Shown here in pieces: positions 9,262 to 17,714 of a stretch of DNA of 33,939 nt. The position numbers were made by a program, and so were the translations under genes. The stretch comes from DSQQ01 sp964443075. GTDB taxonomy: Bacteria; Chloroflexota; Anaerolineae; 4572-78; J111. The notes beneath the pieces are model-generated. The model saw only the letters and a list, made by a program, of their open reading frames with translations, searched no databases and was not told the origin of the DNA. Numbering within the stretch: the first letter of the stretch is position 1; the number at the start of each line of letters is the position of its first letter. Where the stretch lies: the NCBI GenBank assembly GCA_964443075.1, contig CAYUCB010000028.1, positions 1-33,939 on the forward strand. The letters run 5' to 3'.

Positions 9262-9677
9262 GTCAAGTAACCACCCTAAAAACTCTTCTCGCTAAAACCA
9301 CTCCTGTTCTTCCCGCTCCGGTTTCTACGGCCCTGGCTGACTTCCAACACCGCCTGCTGGCTCTTTTCCCCGGCGAAATCGAGCAAATCATCCTTTACGG
9401 CTCTTACGCTCGCGGCGAAGCCACACCTGAATCGGATGTGGATGTGCTGGTAGTCGTCAATTGGCGTGATTTGGCTCACCCACAAAATTACTACCTGGGT
9501 GGGCCTGGCGATCTACGCTGGCAACAAATCGTGGATTTGGCAATGGATGTGATGATTGCTCACGGTCCCTACATTTCAGCCCTGGTGGTAGGGCAGAGCC
9601 TTTTTAATAGCAACTGGTCAGTAGCCGAAGCCGCCCGGCAAGAAGGCAAAATTCTATGGACGAAGCCGCCGATTTGA
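9258..9677 (+). CDS. MNT-type nucleotidyltransferase domain protein
   Basis: This 139-aa protein has the minimal nucleotidyltransferase signature GSYARGEATPESDVDVLV (residues 48-65): the GS turn and the two metal-binding aspartates Asp60 and Asp62. In MNT/HEPN modules the MNT partner adds nucleotides to the HEPN toxin and so neutralises it. Its ATG overlaps the stop of the DUF3883 gene by four bases, and its own stop overlaps the HEPN start by 22 bases, so all three should be made from one mRNA. The coupling to a giant ATPase is less usual than a free-standing MNT/HEPN pair. Function is assigned from family knowledge. Confidence 0.88.
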   Translation: MSQVTTLKTLLAKTTPVLPAPVSTALADFQHRLLALFPGEIEQIILYGSYARGEATPESDVDVLVVVNWRDLAHPQNYYLGGPGDLRWQQIVDLAMDVMIAHGPYISALVVGQSLFNSNWSVAEAARQEGKILWTKPPI

Positions 9678-9949
9678 AAGACCCCCATATTTGGCTACAA
9701 GTGGCCGAAATTAAACTGGAACACGCCCGCAAAATTTTTGAGGTTGGGTTGTATGATGATGCCATCTCGCGGGTTTATTACGCCATGTTCTACGCTGCCA
9801 AAGCCGCTCTGCTCACCGAAGGCTTGGACTTGCGGAAACACTCGGCGGCTGTAACCAAATTTCGAGAACTGTTTGTCATCACTGGGCGAGTTGAGGCTGA
9901 ATACTTGCGTTATCTGTACCGCGGACAGGAACCGCTTGATCTTTTCTAA
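9656..9949 (+). CDS. HEPN-domain protein, C-terminally short
   Basis: The sequence SRVYYAMFYAAKAALLTEG (residues 38-56) and the preceding helix are typical of the HEPN partner of MNT nucleotidyltransferases. HEPN toxins often cut RNA through an R-X4-6-H motif. Here Arg39 is present but no His follows at the right spacing, so it may belong to a non-canonical class or be inactive. The protein is 97 aa, and the usual third part of the domain (an acidic helical tail after the LYRGQE region) is missing. The gene meets the 3' end of the truncated yjjX, so the missing tail may reflect a deletion or recombination junction. Start ATG 9656 is inside the MNT gene. Confidence 0.75.
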   Translation: MDEAADLKDPHIWLQVAEIKLEHARKIFEVGLYDDAISRVYYAMFYAAKAALLTEGLDLRKHSAAVTKFRELFVITGRVEAEYLRYLYRGQEPLDLF

Positions 9950-10224
9950 GCCCTCATCAAGGGCTGAGGCGACGCCAGAGCAATAATTATGGGTGACCTC
10001 CCCACAAAAAAATCAGCGCCCAACCCCTGGGTGGTGTTGATATGCCTGAGGGCCAGCGCTCTGTTTTTGGCCCCGGCCAGGGTGTCATCATTGACCGGTT
10101 GGGCGGGCACCCCGGACTCAACGCTCAGGCCCACCACCTCAACCGGGCCAAAATAGCAGGCAAAGGCTTCGCGCACCGCTTCAACTTTAACCGGGTTCTG
10201 CGAGCCGACTAAAACTTTGCTCAT
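9946..10224 (-). pseudogene. yjjX: Truncated inosine/xanthosine triphosphatase (YjjX/DUF84)
   Basis: The first 73 or so residues match the YjjX NTPase family well: MSKVLVGSQNPVKVEAV, then VESGVPAQP, AGAKNRALAL and GADFFVG. Intact family members are about 170-180 aa and continue with an acidic Glu-Gly-Gly segment. Here the match ends at GADFFVG (about base 10005), and 17 unrelated residues lead to a stop, for a total of 92. The active form hydrolyses non-canonical ITP/XTP. More than half the protein is lost, so I call it a pseudogene, although expression is likely because its start overlaps the stop of the acetyl-CoA hydrolase gene by four bases. Confidence 0.8.
9950..9966. terminator. Small inverted repeat between convergent truncated genes
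   Basis: AGCCCT and AGGGCT form a 6-bp stem with a 5-base loop right after the HEPN stop and inside the 3' end of the yjjX remnant. No T-run follows on either strand, so termination is only a guess. Confidence 0.25.
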
Positions 10225-12146
10225 CGCTTTTTGGCCTCACGCTGGTCGCTTTCACGAAAAGATGTTTTTAGCTCATACATGCCCTGATCCAGGTGTTTTT
10301 CGGTGATATAGCCCACTTTGTCAATTACGTGCAGCATGCGGGTGTTTTCCAGCAGTACTTCGGCGGTAAAGCCAAGTAAACCCTGCTTTTTAGCCAAAAA
10401 GGTGAGATATTTAAGCAGTTCCGTGCCAATACCCTGATTTTGATAAGCGTCGCGCACCGCAAAAGAAACGTTAGCCATGTGAGCGGTGGGGTCGTTAATG
10501 CTGTATTGACCCATCCCCACAATGGTTTCTTTATCCTGCTCTTCCTGAATCGCCAAAATAACAATATCAATCGTGTAATCAACCACCACAAACTGTTGTA
10601 ACCGTTCGTGGGGCATGTCTTTGCGCACCGACATAAAGCGGCGGTATATGCTTTCATCAGACAGGGCGTAGAAAAAATCTTTTAACAGCGGCTCATCGCT
10701 GATTTTAACCGGGCGCAGTAAAATTTCCAGGCCGCTTTTGGCGGTGCGGTAGGTTTCCATGTCAGCCGGATATTCGCCCCGTTTGCCGGGGATAAAGGCT
10801 TGGTCCTGGTAAATGAGATTCAGCTTTTTGGCCGCCTCAATGAGCATGGGCCTGAATTTAGGGTGGGCAATGGCAATCAGTTCCATCGCCCGCTCGCGGA
10901 TGCTTTTGCCGTGCAGGTAAGCAATGCCGTATTCTGTCACTACGTAATGCACATCGGCCCGGTTGAGCGTGACCCCGGCCCCTTCTTGCAGGTAAGGCAT
11001 AATCCGCGAAACCTGCCCCTCCTCGGTGGTTGATTCCAAGGCCAAAATGGTTTTGCCGTGCTGGGCCAATACCGCTCCGCGCATAAAATCGGTTTGGCCG
11101 CCAATGCCGCTGTAAAAGGTTTGACTCATTGATTCGGCGGTAGCCTGGCCGGTCAGGTCAATTTCCAGGGCGGTGTTGATGGCTGCCAGATGGTCGTGCC
11201 GGGCGATGACCAGCGGGTTGTTGGTGTAATCGGCCGTTCTAAACTCAACCATCGGATTATTGTGAATGTAAGCGTAAGTATCGGCTGCGCCCATGCAGAA
11301 TGTCGCCACACTTCGGCCCGGATTGGCCGTTTTATGGCTGTTATCAATCACGCCCTGCTTCATCAACTTAATCAGGCCATCGGATAGAAGTTCGGTATGC
11401 ACGCCCAGGTGTTTTTTGCCGCTTAAACTGGTTAAAATGGCGTTGGGGATAGAGCCGTAGCCTACCTGAAGGGTGTCGCCATCGCGGATGAGCCGGGCCA
11501 CGTGTTTGCCAATTTGGGCCATGACCTCGTTAACGGGCCTAAAGGGGTACTCGTGTAGCGGTTCATCGTAAGGTACAATAAAATCAACCTCATCCAGGTG
11601 AATAAAGCCATCGCCGTGAATGCGGGGGGCGTAACCGTTTACCTGGGCAATCACCAGCCGGGCGTTTTCTAGGGCGGCTTTGGTCACATCTACGCTCACG
11701 CTCAGGCTCATATAGCCGTGTTCGTCGGGCAGCGAGGTTTGAATGAGGGCCACATCTACCGGGATGACTTTGCGGTAAAATAACTGCGACAATTGCGAGA
11801 GCGAAATGGGGGTGTAATCGGCCAGGCCGGCGTTAACGGCCTCGCGGTTTTGACTGGCGATAAAAAAGGAGTTGAGCCGAAAGTTACGCTGAAATTTTTT
11901 GTCGGCGTAAGGGGTTGCGCCCAGGGTCCAGAGTTGAAAAACTTCGGCGTCAAAAAAAGCGGTGGGGTTGGCTTCGATATATTCCACCATCGCCCGCACC
12001 AAATGTTGCGGCTCGCCGCAGCCGCTGCTGATAAAAATATGGTCGCCGCGCCGAATCTTTCGGAAGATTTTGTCTTCGCGCAAAAATTTTTGGGGAACTT
12101 TTGCCTTTAAGGCGGCCAGTTTGGCCTGACTCTCTTCCGGGTACAT
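10221..12146 (-). CDS. Acetyl-CoA hydrolase/transferase fused to GNAT acetyltransferase domain
   Basis: Residues 1 to about 470 form an acetyl-CoA hydrolase/CoA-transferase: SSGCGEPQHLV near the N-terminus, GDTLQVGYGSIPNAI, TFYSGIGGQTDFMRGA and VVTEYGIAYLHGKSIRERA, the last with a conserved Glu. Such enzymes move CoA between acetate and other acyl-CoAs. From about 475 a GNAT domain follows (EILLRPVKISDEPLLKDF; acetyl-CoA site RDAYQNQGIGTELL). This bifunctional architecture is known in several phyla; the GNAT part may acetylate the enzyme or a partner, or act as an acetyl-CoA sensor, but this is unproven. It lies five bases downstream of the pentapeptide-repeat gene and overlaps the yjjX remnant, so it belongs to the minus-strand operon. 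The ATG start gives MYPEESQAKL, a normal family start. Confidence 0.92.
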   Translation of the reverse strand: MYPEESQAKLAALKAKVPQKFLREDKIFRKIRRGDHIFISSGCGEPQHLVRAMVEYIEANPTAFFDAEVFQLWTLGATPYADKKFQRNFRLNSFFIASQNREAVNAGLADYTPISLSQLSQLFYRKVIPVDVALIQTSLPDEHGYMSLSVSVDVTKAALENARLVIAQVNGYAPRIHGDGFIHLDEVDFIVPYDEPLHEYPFRPVNEVMAQIGKHVARLIRDGDTLQVGYGSIPNAILTSLSGKKHLGVHTELLSDGLIKLMKQGVIDNSHKTANPGRSVATFCMGAADTYAYIHNNPMVEFRTADYTNNPLVIARHDHLAAINTALEIDLTGQATAESMSQTFYSGIGGQTDFMRGAVLAQHGKTILALESTTEEGQVSRIMPYLQEGAGVTLNRADVHYVVTEYGIAYLHGKSIRERAMELIAIAHPKFRPMLIEAAKKLNLIYQDQAFIPGKRGEYPADMETYRTAKSGLEILLRPVKISDEPLLKDFFYALSDESIYRRFMSVRKDMPHERLQQFVVVDYTIDIVILAIQEEQDKETIVGMGQYSINDPTAHMANVSFAVRDAYQNQGIGTELLKYLTFLAKKQGLLGFTAEVLLENTRMLHVIDKVGYITEKHLDQGMYELKTSFRESDQREAKKR

Positions 12147-12151
12147 GGCGG

Positions 12152-13198
12152 TTACTCTTGGGTTTTGTTACGCAGGCGGCTGGCGGCAGCCGCCAGCCGG
12201 TCAACATCGGGTTTGCGTTTACTGCCCGATTGGCCGGGCTGGCGCGGGTCTTTCTTCAGCCGGGTGCCATCGGGCATCACCGCCCCGGAGAGGCTGCTGG
12301 CTAGGTTTAATTGCTCCTGGCTGATGGTGGCATTTTCAAGGTTAACCTCGGTCAGGTCGGCGGCGCTGAGGTCGGCTTCGGTCAGGTCGGCCCCGCTCAG
12401 GTTGGCTCCGCTCAAGTCGGCCCGGTTTAGGTCGCTGCGTTCCAGGTCAGCTTTTTGCAAATTGGCCCCGGTTAAATTAGCCCCTTTTAAATGCGCCCGA
12501 TGCAGGTCAACCGCTTGCAGGTTCGCCCCGGTTAAGTTAGCTTCCAGTAAATTAACCCGGCTCAAAAAAGTTTTGCTCAAGTCCGCCTGACTTAAATCGG
12601 CCTGGCTTAAATTGGCCTCGCGCAGGTTGGTGGCGGTCAGGTTGGCCTCAACCAGGCTGCTGCGGGTCAGGTTGGCCTGGCTAAAGTTGGTTTCTTTTAA
12701 GTTGGCCTGACGCAAAATACAGCCGTTCAGGTGGGCATCGCGCAGATTGGCCCTAAAGAGGTTAGCTTCTTGCAGGTTGGCCGCGCTTAAATCGCTGTGC
12801 TGCAAATCGGCCTCGGTCAGGTTAGCTCCGCTCAGGTTGGCCGAGTGGAGGGCTGCCTGACGCAGATGGGCTTGTTGCAGGTTGGCCCCGCTAAAGTCGG
12901 CGGTTTCCATGCGGTTACCCGCCATTTTGGCTTCGGTTAGATTGGCTTTGGTTAAAATAGCGCCGTGCAACCTGGCCCCCAACAATTTGGCCCGGCTCAA
13001 GTTGGCTTCGGTCAGGTTGGCCCGCAGCAGGTTGGCCCGGTTTAAATTGGCTCCGGCCAGATTGGCTCCGGTTAAATCAACCCCCCGCAAATCAACCTGA
13101 CGCAGGTCCATCTGACGCAGGTCGGCCTGGCTTAAGTTGGGCACTTGTCCCTGATGACGGGCGGTTTTTACCAGTTTGATAACTTCTTCGCGGTTCAT
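12152..13198 (-). CDS. Pentapeptide-repeat protein
   Basis: About 55 consecutive pentapeptides of the A(N/D)LXX type fill residues 25-300 (for example LTGANLAGANLNRANLLRAN), which predicts a right-handed four-sided beta helix. The N-terminal 20 residues (EEVIKLVKTARHQGQ) may form a cap helix, and the C-terminus has the MPDGTR segment common after such repeats plus a basic Lys/Arg-rich tail. There is no signal peptide or membrane segment, so it is probably cytosolic. Some family members mimic DNA and protect gyrase, others are scaffolds; nothing here decides. It sits 24 bases after acylphosphatase and 5 bases before the acetyl-CoA hydrolase gene, in one operon. Confidence 0.92.
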   Translation of the reverse strand: MNREEVIKLVKTARHQGQVPNLSQADLRQMDLRQVDLRGVDLTGANLAGANLNRANLLRANLTEANLSRAKLLGARLHGAILTKANLTEAKMAGNRMETADFSGANLQQAHLRQAALHSANLSGANLTEADLQHSDLSAANLQEANLFRANLRDAHLNGCILRQANLKETNFSQANLTRSSLVEANLTATNLREANLSQADLSQADLSKTFLSRVNLLEANLTGANLQAVDLHRAHLKGANLTGANLQKADLERSDLNRADLSGANLSGADLTEADLSAADLTEVNLENATISQEQLNLASSLSGAVMPDGTRLKKDPRQPGQSGSKRKPDVDRLAAAASRLRNKTQE

Positions 13199-13222
13199 AT
13201 AGCCCCCTGAATTGAAAAGATT

Positions 13223-13492
13223 TTAGCGCACCACAAAATCGGCAATATGCTCACCGGGTTCATCATAGCGAAAGAGGATGCTTTTAAGGTTGCCGCTTTG
13301 CGGCCCTTCCTGGCACCAGACCAGCATTTTTTCTACATTTTCATCGTCGCCCTGGGCGTCAATTTCAATCCGCCCATCCGAAAGGTTGCGCACAAAGCCA
13401 GACAAGCCTAGCATTTGGGCTTGCTGCTGGGTGTAGTAGCGAAAGTTGACCCCCTGTAAGCGCCCTTCTACCAAAATACGGATACGTTTCAT
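13223..13492 (-). CDS. acyP: Acylphosphatase
   Basis: The 89-aa protein is the normal size for acylphosphatase. The signature GRLQGVNFRYY supplies the catalytic Arg18 in the phosphate loop, and GFVRNLSDGRIEI supplies Asn36, which orients the attacking water. The enzyme hydrolyses acyl phosphates such as acetyl phosphate and 1,3-bisphosphoglycerate in the cytosol. A role next to acetyl-CoA hydrolase/transferase in acetyl-group turnover is possible but only contextual. It starts at ATG 13492, 13 bases after the prepilin peptidase stop. Confidence 0.95.
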   Translation of the reverse strand: MKRIRILVEGRLQGVNFRYYTQQQAQMLGLSGFVRNLSDGRIEIDAQGDDENVEKMLVWCQEGPQSGNLKSILFRYDEPGEHIADFVVR

Positions 13493-13505
13493 CGTTACGG
13501 TCTCC

Positions 13506-14258
13506 TTACCGCGAAAAATAGTAGGCCCAGATTTCTGTCCCCCAGACCAGCATAATCCAGCCGGTGGTGGTCAAAAACGGCCCGTAGGGGATGAAACTTT
13601 TCATGCCAACCCGGCGAGTTAACAGCAACAAAAAGGCCACAAAGCCGCCCAAAAATACGGCAAAAACCAGGTTTAGTAAAATGTGCGGAAAGCCAATAAT
13701 CAATCCCAAAAATGTTGAAAGGGTCACATCCCCTTCACCCAGGCCGCCTCGCGCAATCAGCGCGGCCAGATAGACCAGCAAAAAGGCCACTCCTCCGCCC
13801 ACCAGGGCCGAGGGCCAGGCCAGCCCCGGCGTAAAAAAGGCCGCCGCCAGCGCCAATAAAATCGAAGGCAGGATGACCACGTTAAAAATCAGGCGATGTT
13901 CCAGATCGGTGACGGTAATTAAAATCAAAATGGCGGTATAAACTGACACCAGCAGCAGGTGTCCGCTTAAGCCATAATAACCGGCCAGAAAAACAAAGAA
14001 AGCCGGCGTAGCCAGTTCGACAATCATCGCCCGGGCCAGCCGGAGCCGTCGCTGACCGCAAGCGGGGCAGTCCGCCCGCCCGGTTAATTGGGCCAGCAGG
14101 GCGCTCCATTGGGCCAGGGGGCGTTTAGCCTGACAGTTTGAACACCGGGGCCACTGCCGGAGCGTTTGTCGCGTTGGTAAGATATCGGCGGCGTGGTTGA
14201 TGGCGATGCCGGTCAGCCAGCCCAGCCCGGCGTAGAGGAGGGTGATGAGAATGGTCAA
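13506..14258 (-). CDS. Prepilin peptidase (A24 family, PilD/GspO-like)
   Basis: This 250-aa polytopic membrane protein carries the two catalytic aspartates of A24 peptidases, Asp118 in TVTDLEHRLIFN and Asp177 in GLGEGDV. It also has the cytoplasmic zinc-type CXXC pairs (Cys39/Cys42 and Cys64/Cys67) found in PilD proteins. It would cleave, and perhaps methylate, type IV pilin-like precursors at the inner membrane face. The start codon is TTG (14258), preceded by an AGGG-type ribosome site in TTTAGGGATT. No pilin genes are nearby. It heads the minus-strand operon running to yjjX. Confidence 0.93.
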   Translation of the reverse strand: MTILITLLYAGLGWLTGIAINHAADILPTRQTLRQWPRCSNCQAKRPLAQWSALLAQLTGRADCPACGQRRLRLARAMIVELATPAFFVFLAGYYGLSGHLLLVSVYTAILILITVTDLEHRLIFNVVILPSILLALAAAFFTPGLAWPSALVGGGVAFLLVYLAALIARGGLGEGDVTLSTFLGLIIGFPHILLNLVFAVFLGGFVAFLLLLTRRVGMKSFIPYGPFLTTTGWIMLVWGTEIWAYYFSR

Positions 14259-14312
14259 GGATAATCCCTAAAGACAAAGATTTTTGGTAGCTACTCAGCC
14301 ATTAGCTAACCG

Positions 14313-14413
14313 CTGACGGCAGACCGCTGAGAGCGCCTCGCCTCCCTACTGGGGGACCGCCAGAATTTGCCCTGGCGGTTATCGGCGGTCGGTGGTCGGT
14401 GGTCTGCCGTCAG
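14313..14413. repeat. Palindromic element with 13-bp inverted ends overlapping the yfhO-like 3' end
   Basis: CTGACGGCAGACC (14313-14325) is exactly inverted at 14401-14413. Between them is an 8-bp hairpin (14356-14363 with 14372-14379), and beside it GGTCGGT-type short direct repeats (about 14385-14402). The element covers the end of the YfhO-like gene and provides its last residues and stop. It resembles a small palindromic intergenic repeat or MITE; copies elsewhere were not checked. Confidence 0.55.
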
Positions 14414-16880
14414 ATTTGGGCCGGGCCAGAAAAACGGCGGCGATGATAACGCCCAACAGGCTGGCGGCGCTAAGGCTTAACCCCAACTTAAAAAGGGTGG
14501 GTTGGTAATCAAAAACAAGGGTGTGCTGGCCCGCCTCAACCGCTACCGCCCGAAAGGCCAGGTTAGCCGGTAAAATTTGCGCCGGGCGGCCATCGAGGTC
14601 GGCCTGCCAGCCGGGGTAGAAGGTATCGGTTAAGACGATATAGCCATCAGCCGGGGCGTTGAAGCTCAAAACCACCCGGTTGGCCTGGGTTTCAAGGATT
14701 GTCACCGGCACGTCGGCCAGTTGGGCCAATTCAGCCGGGTCATTTGGCGCGGCGGTTGGTTCTGTTTTAACCTTAACCTCCATGATAATCACTTCCTGGC
14801 GATAATCAAAATCGGGCCGGCTTAACCGGGCGATAGCGGCAGTTTCGTCGGCGGCATCGCTGGCCCGCCGGACAAAATAAGCGCGGGGCAGCGGCTCCGA
14901 CACGCTTTGAATCACCATAGGGCCGGTTGAATAAAGGGGCGGCCAAACAACTTGTTGGGCGGCGTCAAGATAATAGCCGGTGTTCATCAGCGCCAGCAGC
15001 CGGGCGCGTTGGGCGGTGTCGGCTTTTTTGATGGCCTCAATCAGGCTTTGCCAACGTCCCACCACCAGCGGATCATCATTATTGGCCGAGGCTAAATTGG
15101 CGTAAACGCCCAGATTGGGAATGAGCGTTTCTTTGAATTTCAGCCATTCCTCCAATTGGGTTGGGCCAAAGGATTGAAACCGAAAATAGGTTGTGAATTT
15201 GGTATCGTAGGCAAACTGGTCAGCCACCATAAAACGGTAATGGCCCGGCTGCGCCTTGAGAAATTCGGCGCTGGCAATGGGCTGGCTGAAAAACGCCGCC
15301 GGCAGGGTGGGATTAAGGGGCAAGGCCGTCCAGAGCAGGTCAACCGCTACGAAAGCCAGCACCGCTCCCTGCCAGAGAGTTTCTCGCCGGGCGGCCCGGG
15401 GGGAACGGAAGGAATCGGGTTGCCGGGGACAGGCCAGCAGCAATCCAGCCGACATCGCCAGCCCGACCCCCAGCCGCAGCGTGGCTTCGCCAAAAGTTTG
15501 GCTGCGCCCGGTTAAAATGAAATTTGCGGCCAACCCGGCTATAACCAACCCCAGAGCCAGCACCAGCAAGCGCTTCCAGCCTCTTCGGCCCGCCGGGGTA
15601 AGGGTGAAGGTGTGCAGTCCCACCCCGGCCAGCACTGCTACGGCCACAGTGTACCAGATAAGCAGCCGGGCCGGGGCTTGAAAAAAGCTAAAGCCGGGCA
15701 CATAATCAAACACCGCCAGATAAATCGGCGTATTCCAGCCCATCGCCAGAATAAGGCTGAGGGGAATCAAAACAGCAAAAAAGGGGACTACCTGCCACAT
15801 GGCTTTGTTAGGGGGAGAGGCGGCTTCTGTTTGCGGCCGGCTGCCCCAAACCCGGCGCAGTAGATAATTTCCACAGGCTACCAGGGCTAACAACAGCGGC
15901 AGAACCCCCAGGTAGGCGTGGTCTTCCCAATAATTCGCATAGCCCCAATAGTTATCGTAAGCCGGATGACCAAACAGATTGGGAGTCAGTAAGGTTAACA
16001 AGCGCCAGGGCCAGAAGGAATAGGTGAGGGCAAAAATGCGCTCCGCACCGCTTTGGCGGGGCGAGAGGCCGACATACTCGGCGGTGGGTAATATCTGCGC
16101 CGCGGAGAGCAGCAGGGCCAGGCTGACCGCTATCGCCAGGCGCAGGAGAGGGGAGAGATTGGAGACTATAGTCCCCGGAGCGAAGCGAAGCGGGATTAGA
16201 GAATAGAGATTGGGGTGGTTTGTCGGTTTTGGGGCGGTTTGCCAGCTTCTAAACAGGCTGTAAGGGCCAATCAACCACAGGCCATAGAACCAGAGTTGGG
16301 CGTGTCCGGCTAATAATTGGATGGCCAGAGCTAGGGCCAGCCATAACACGTCAAGCTGCTTGCGCCGGATGACCAGCCGTTCACTTAGCAGCAGTAAGAG
16401 CGGGTACCAGGCCGCCGCATTAATCATCGAGGTAAACTGGGTTCGGCCAACCAGGTAGCCGCTAAACATAAATATCAAGCCCGATAACGTGGCGGCCCAG
16501 AGGGTTAACCCTAATTGGCGGGTGTAAAAATACATTAATACCCCGGCCAGCCCCAGGTGCAGGATAACCGAAAGCGTTAAGCCGTGTTCGACCGGCATGA
16601 GCAGGTATAACAAGTTGGGTGGGTAAAAAACGGCCGTTTGCAGGTTAGCCAGCAGCGGCGCACCGTTGCCCAACAGCGGATTCCAGAGGGGCCATTGGCC
16701 GGAGAGCAGGTTTGTTTTAACCTGCTGATGCCAGGGCCAGAATTGCAGCAAAGGCGCGCCCCAAAACAGCACCTCTCCCCACAGTACCCACCGCCAGAAG
16801 AGGATGAAGGGCAGCCCCAGCAATATCATCGGGAATAGTTTAGCCGTATGACGATTAAGAGAATGCATGTTGACAAACAT
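14379..16880 (-). CDS. YfhO-family polytopic membrane protein
   Basis: This 833-aa protein has about a dozen hydrophobic segments in its first 520 residues, with the early loop LLQFWPWHQQVKTNLLSGQWPLWNP followed by GAPLLANLQTAVFYPPNLLY, characteristic of the YfhO family. A soluble C-terminal region (about 530-790) ends with a Trp/Pro-rich TFYPGWQADLDGRP motif and one last membrane helix. YfhO proteins are GT-C-like glycosyltransferase relatives linked to lipid-linked sugar or teichoic-acid glycosylation; the substrate here is unknown. The last residues (DGRPPTTDRR) are encoded by a palindromic repeat. Two Met starts are possible (16880, 16868), neither with a ribosome site; the first is given. 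The gene is divergent from the DUF5656-like gene. Confidence 0.85.
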   Translation of the reverse strand: MFVNMHSLNRHTAKLFPMILLGLPFILFWRWVLWGEVLFWGAPLLQFWPWHQQVKTNLLSGQWPLWNPLLGNGAPLLANLQTAVFYPPNLLYLLMPVEHGLTLSVILHLGLAGVLMYFYTRQLGLTLWAATLSGLIFMFSGYLVGRTQFTSMINAAAWYPLLLLLSERLVIRRKQLDVLWLALALAIQLLAGHAQLWFYGLWLIGPYSLFRSWQTAPKPTNHPNLYSLIPLRFAPGTIVSNLSPLLRLAIAVSLALLLSAAQILPTAEYVGLSPRQSGAERIFALTYSFWPWRLLTLLTPNLFGHPAYDNYWGYANYWEDHAYLGVLPLLLALVACGNYLLRRVWGSRPQTEAASPPNKAMWQVVPFFAVLIPLSLILAMGWNTPIYLAVFDYVPGFSFFQAPARLLIWYTVAVAVLAGVGLHTFTLTPAGRRGWKRLLVLALGLVIAGLAANFILTGRSQTFGEATLRLGVGLAMSAGLLLACPRQPDSFRSPRAARRETLWQGAVLAFVAVDLLWTALPLNPTLPAAFFSQPIASAEFLKAQPGHYRFMVADQFAYDTKFTTYFRFQSFGPTQLEEWLKFKETLIPNLGVYANLASANNDDPLVVGRWQSLIEAIKKADTAQRARLLALMNTGYYLDAAQQVVWPPLYSTGPMVIQSVSEPLPRAYFVRRASDAADETAAIARLSRPDFDYRQEVIIMEVKVKTEPTAAPNDPAELAQLADVPVTILETQANRVVLSFNAPADGYIVLTDTFYPGWQADLDGRPAQILPANLAFRAVAVEAGQHTLVFDYQPTLFKLGLSLSAASLLGVIIAAVFLARPKSDGRPPTTDRR

Positions 16881-16898
16881 TTAGGGGCGGCTTAGAAT
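16870..16898 (+). promoter_or_regulatory. Near-consensus sigma70-type promoter, almost leaderless transcript
   Basis: TTGACA (16870-16875), a 17-base spacer and TAGAAT (16893-16898). Transcription would begin near 16904-16907, and the coding ATG is at 16908, so the mRNA would have almost no 5' leader. The -35 box overlaps the first codons of the divergent YfhO-like gene. Confidence 0.65.
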
Positions 16899-16907
16899 AG
16901 TCGGCCT

Positions 16908-17714
16908 ATGCAAGTATATGAGCGTATCAGTGTGGTGGTCAGCCTGACCTTAATTGGGCTGGCACTTTATTTTGTGTTAGCGTTTTCGGCGCAAGCAACC
17001 GCCTTTACTTTGTTTGGCACGCCGCTAACCATAAACTCGTCCCAACAATGGCTGATGGCCCTGCTTTTAAGTGTGTTAGCCATGGCCGGTACCGACGCCG
17101 TGATGCGGCTGCATCCGGCTTTGCCCAGCCGCCACCCGGCTTATATGGCTACCTTCTGGACGCTGCCGGGGCTGCTGGTTATCCTGGCTACCCAAACCCT
17201 CGGCCTGGCCCCCAACCCGGTAATCTGGGCGGTTAGTTTGGTAGGGCTGGGCTTACTGCTCTGGCTGACTATTCTGGCCGAGTTTGACCAGATTGGGCCA
17301 ACCCAAACCAGAATCCACTGGTCTTATTTATGGCAGCAGTTTATTGGCTTTGGGGTGGCGCTGCTCTTTTTTATCATCATCTACCGCACCCGCAGCCGCA
17401 GCGCCTTGAGCGCCACCGGTATTATGCTGATGAGTGGTATGGTGGCCCTGGCTTTATTACGTTATCGGCGCGAGAGTCTGGGCAAAACCTGGCTTTTTGC
17501 CCTGGTGGTGGGCTTAAGTTTGGGCCAGATAACCTGGGCCTTAAATTACTGGCGCACTAACGCCCTCACCGTTGGGTTATTGTTATTGTTAATTTTTTAT
17601 GTGCTGATTGGCCTGGCCCAGCAACAACTGCGCCGCCAGCTTTCACGCCGGGCCTTGTGGGAGTTTGGCGCGGTGGCCTTGGTGACGCTGGCTGGCATTT
17701 TTTACTTTGGTTGA
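16908..17714 (+). CDS. Polytopic membrane protein of unknown function (DUF5656-like)
   Basis: The 268-aa protein has about eight hydrophobic segments and short polar loops; Arg-rich turns such as YRTRSRSALS and RRQLSRRALWE suggest which loops face the cytosol. I do not see catalytic motifs. Overall layout resembles a family of unknown function (DUF5656) met in Chloroflexota, but this is recollection, not a search. ATG 16908 has no ribosome site and sits only about ten bases downstream of a strong -10 box, fitting leaderless translation. It is divergent from the YfhO-like gene and may serve the same envelope process. Confidence 0.7.
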   Translation: MQVYERISVVVSLTLIGLALYFVLAFSAQATAFTLFGTPLTINSSQQWLMALLLSVLAMAGTDAVMRLHPALPSRHPAYMATFWTLPGLLVILATQTLGLAPNPVIWAVSLVGLGLLLWLTILAEFDQIGPTQTRIHWSYLWQQFIGFGVALLFFIIIYRTRSRSALSATGIMLMSGMVALALLRYRRESLGKTWLFALVVGLSLGQITWALNYWRTNALTVGLLLLLIFYVLIGLAQQQLRRQLSRRALWEFGAVALVTLAGIFYFG

